Below are positions 5,911-7,177 of a stretch of DNA of 7,177 bases, one piece after another. Location: positions 1 to 7,177 of the forward strand of contig CAKSGA010000109.1 of assembly GCA_934454435.1 (NCBI GenBank), read 5' to 3'. Numbering within the stretch: the stretch's first letter is position 1; the number at the start of each line of letters is the position of its first letter. This DNA is from an uncultured Oscillospiraceae bacterium (GTDB lineage Bacteria > Bacillota > Clostridia > Oscillospirales > Ruminococcaceae). A model generated the notes under the pieces. The model saw only the letters and a list, made by a program, of their open reading frames with translations. It did not search any database and was not told where the DNA came from. A program made the translations under genes and the position numbers.

Positions 5911-6846
5911 TTACTTGCTTATGCTTATCTTTCCAACTATCCCCATGATCTCATCTCTCATGCGGATAGCCTCACGGCGTGCAGCCTCGGCGAACTCATG
6001 CTCGTCGCACTTTTCCTTCTGGTAAGCGCACATGATGCCCCTGGAGCTGTTGACGATGCCGCCCAGGCCGTTCTTGTCGAATGCGCCTGCGATATCCTTG
6101 GCGCCTGCGCCCTGTGCACCGTAGCCCGGAATAAGGAAGAACGTAGCGGGGAGCTTCTCACGCAGGTACCTCAGCTGCTCGGGATATGTAGCGCCAACGA
6201 CAGCGCCCACGCCGGAATATCCGTAAACGCCCGGGAGGTCCTTGCCCCACTCCTCGCACATATTACCCATAGTTTCATAGATGGTCATGCCGTCTATCTT
6301 CTTGTCCTGGAGCTCGCCGGAGCTGGGGTTGGATGTCTTAACAAGCACGAAGATACCCTTGTCGTTATCACGGCAGGTAGCGATAAGCGGCTTTATGCCG
6401 TCGCTGCCGAGGTAGCCGTTTACAGTCAGTGCGTCGCCGAGGAACGGCTCATAGGTCTGGCTGCCTACCTGTACCTTGCCGAGATGTGCGGCTGCGTAGG
6501 CTTCCATCGTAGTGCCGATATCGTTGCGCTTTCCGTCGGTGATGACGTACATGCCCTTGCTGCGTGCGTACTCCTGGGTCTTGTAGAGGGTCTTGACGCC
6601 TGCGGGGCCGTACATTTCGTAATAAGCAGCCTGTGGCTTTACAGCGGGAACTATATCATACAGTGCGTCGATAAGTCCCTTGTTGAACTCCAGCAGAGCC
6701 TTTGCGGCGCCCTTGAGGGTCTCGCCGTACTTCTCGAAGCACTTCTCCTTGATGTATTCGGGGACGTATGCAAGCTTGGGGTCAAGTCCTGCAACGGAGG
6801 GGTTCTGGGTCTTTTCGATCTTTTCGATAAGTCTGTCAAGTGACAT
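5911..6846 (-). CDS. pyrF: Orotidine 5'-phosphate decarboxylase
   Basis: Catalyses the last step to UMP, decarboxylation of OMP. The 311 residues fit the longer PyrF subfamily (group 2) and not the ~235-residue Bacillus/E. coli type. Substrate and catalytic motifs seen: SVAGLDPKL at 17-25, KPQAAYYEMYG at 70-80, the catalytic DGKRNDIG at 104-111 (Asp104, Lys106, Asp109), VKTSNPSSGE at 169-178, IPGYGAQGAG at 239-248 and NSSRGI at 266-271 near the phosphate site. The ATG at 6846 has AAAGGAAG six bases upstream (6853-6860). It starts 22 bases after pyrC, so the two are surely co-transcribed. It ends in TAA, and the same frame then stays open for 32 codons to a TGA at the carA start, probably by chance. 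Confidence 0.97.
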   Translation of the reverse strand: MSLDRLIEKIEKTQNPSVAGLDPKLAYVPEYIKEKCFEKYGETLKGAAKALLEFNKGLIDALYDIVPAVKPQAAYYEMYGPAGVKTLYKTQEYARSKGMYVITDGKRNDIGTTMEAYAAAHLGKVQVGSQTYEPFLGDALTVNGYLGSDGIKPLIATCRDNDKGIFVLVKTSNPSSGELQDKKIDGMTIYETMGNMCEEWGKDLPGVYGYSGVGAVVGATYPEQLRYLREKLPATFFLIPGYGAQGAGAKDIAGAFDKNGLGGIVNSSRGIMCAYQKEKCDEHEFAEAARREAIRMRDEIMGIVGKISISK

Positions 6847-6852
6847 TTCATT

Positions 6853-6860
6853 CTTCCTTT
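6853..6860 (-). promoter_or_regulatory. Ribosome binding site of pyrF
   Basis: AAAGGAAG on the minus strand, six bases before the pyrF ATG, within the 22-base pyrC-pyrF spacer. It supports the start at 6846. Confidence 0.75.
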
Positions 6861-6868
6861 CTTTGCGG

Positions 6869-7177
6869 TCAGTCGCCGTCTGTGTAAACTATCTTTCCGT
6901 CTAAAACTGTGTATTTTACCCTGCCCCTGAGGGTCATGCCCTTGAAGCAGGTGTTTTTCGATCTGGAGTGCAGCTTCGCCGGGTCTACCACCCACTCCTC
7001 GTTGGGGTCGAAAATGCAGATATCTGCAATGTCGCCGGGTCTGAGGGAGCCGCCGGGTATCGAGAGTATCCGCCTGGGGTTCACGCACATCAGCGTAACG
7101 ATACGCTGGAGCGATACCTTGCCGGTGTGATACAGTGCCGTCAGTGTAGCCGCCAGCGAGGTTTCCAGTCCTACAAC
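6869..7177 (-). CDS. pyrC: Dihydroorotase, C-terminal part (5' end outside window)
   Basis: The last 102 residues of a type I dihydroorotase, the zinc amidohydrolase that cyclises carbamoyl aspartate to dihydroorotate. The frame is open from the right edge of the window. The first visible residues, VVGLETSLAATLTAL, match the conserved GLET segment after the metal-site Asp of this family. Then come VNPRRILSIPGGSLRPGDIADICIFDP, which I give only as separate landmarks NPRRIL, PGDIADI and FDPNEEW, and the terminal SKNTCF and GRVKYTVLDGKIVY that are typical of the family C-terminus. The zinc-binding histidines and carboxylated lysine are upstream and not visible. An in-frame ATG at 7090 exists but is internal to the conserved region, so this is a truncated view and not a short gene. 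The stop is TGA, 22 bases before pyrF. Confidence 0.95.
   Translation of the reverse strand, partial: VVGLETSLAATLTALYHTGKVSLQRIVTLMCVNPRRILSIPGGSLRPGDIADICIFDPNEEWVVDPAKLHSRSKNTCFKGMTLRGRVKYTVLDGKIVYTDGD

Noticed and set aside
5908..6843. A 311-codon open frame on the plus strand.
   Set aside because: It mirrors pyrF almost exactly and has no recognisable domain; pyrF has complete catalytic motifs.

Overview
The window is a stretch of a de novo pyrimidine (UMP) biosynthesis operon, with every real gene on the minus strand. In the direction of transcription (high to low coordinates) the order is pyrC (3' end only), pyrF, carA, carB, a 302-base gap rich in palindromes, an unrecognised four-helix membrane protein, and pyrK (its 3' end lies outside the window). 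Class 1B dihydroorotate dehydrogenase (a PyrK subunit), a group-2-like PyrF, strong AGGAGG-type ribosome sites and a moderately high GC content together suggest a Firmicute of class Clostridia. A Ruminococcus/Oscillospiraceae-type gut bacterium is my best guess; it comes from gene style and is not proven.

Layout. 6869-7177: C-terminal 102 residues of dihydroorotase. 5911-6846: orotidine 5'-phosphate decarboxylase, 22 nt after pyrC. 5816-5910: a 95-nt gap with a 10-bp RNA-type hairpin and a possible 13-codon mini-ORF whose stop overlaps the carA start. 4712-5815 and 1530-4721: small and large subunits of carbamoyl phosphate synthetase, overlapping by 10 nt. 1228-1529: non-coding; a mosaic of inverted repeats flanked by two exact 25-nt direct repeats, including a terminator-like hairpin. 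610-1227: a 205-residue membrane protein of unknown function. 3-608: the first 202 residues of PyrK, starting one base after the membrane protein stop codon.

How the genes work together. CarA/CarB make carbamoyl phosphate from glutamine, bicarbonate and ATP. An aspartate transcarbamylase, not in the window, would make carbamoyl aspartate, and PyrC cyclises it to dihydroorotate. PyrK passes electrons from dihydroorotate oxidation (by PyrD, probably just past the left edge) to NAD+. After PyrE, also not in the window, PyrF decarboxylates OMP to UMP. The membrane protein is the only member with no obvious place in the pathway, yet it is tightly coupled to pyrK. The palindromic insert divides the operon into pyrC-pyrF-carA-carB and membrane protein-pyrK blocks and may affect how much transcription reaches the second block.

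No tRNA, rRNA, CRISPR array, transposase or phage gene was seen. The core genes look ordinary and intact; the unusual material is in the two intergenic regions and the membrane protein.
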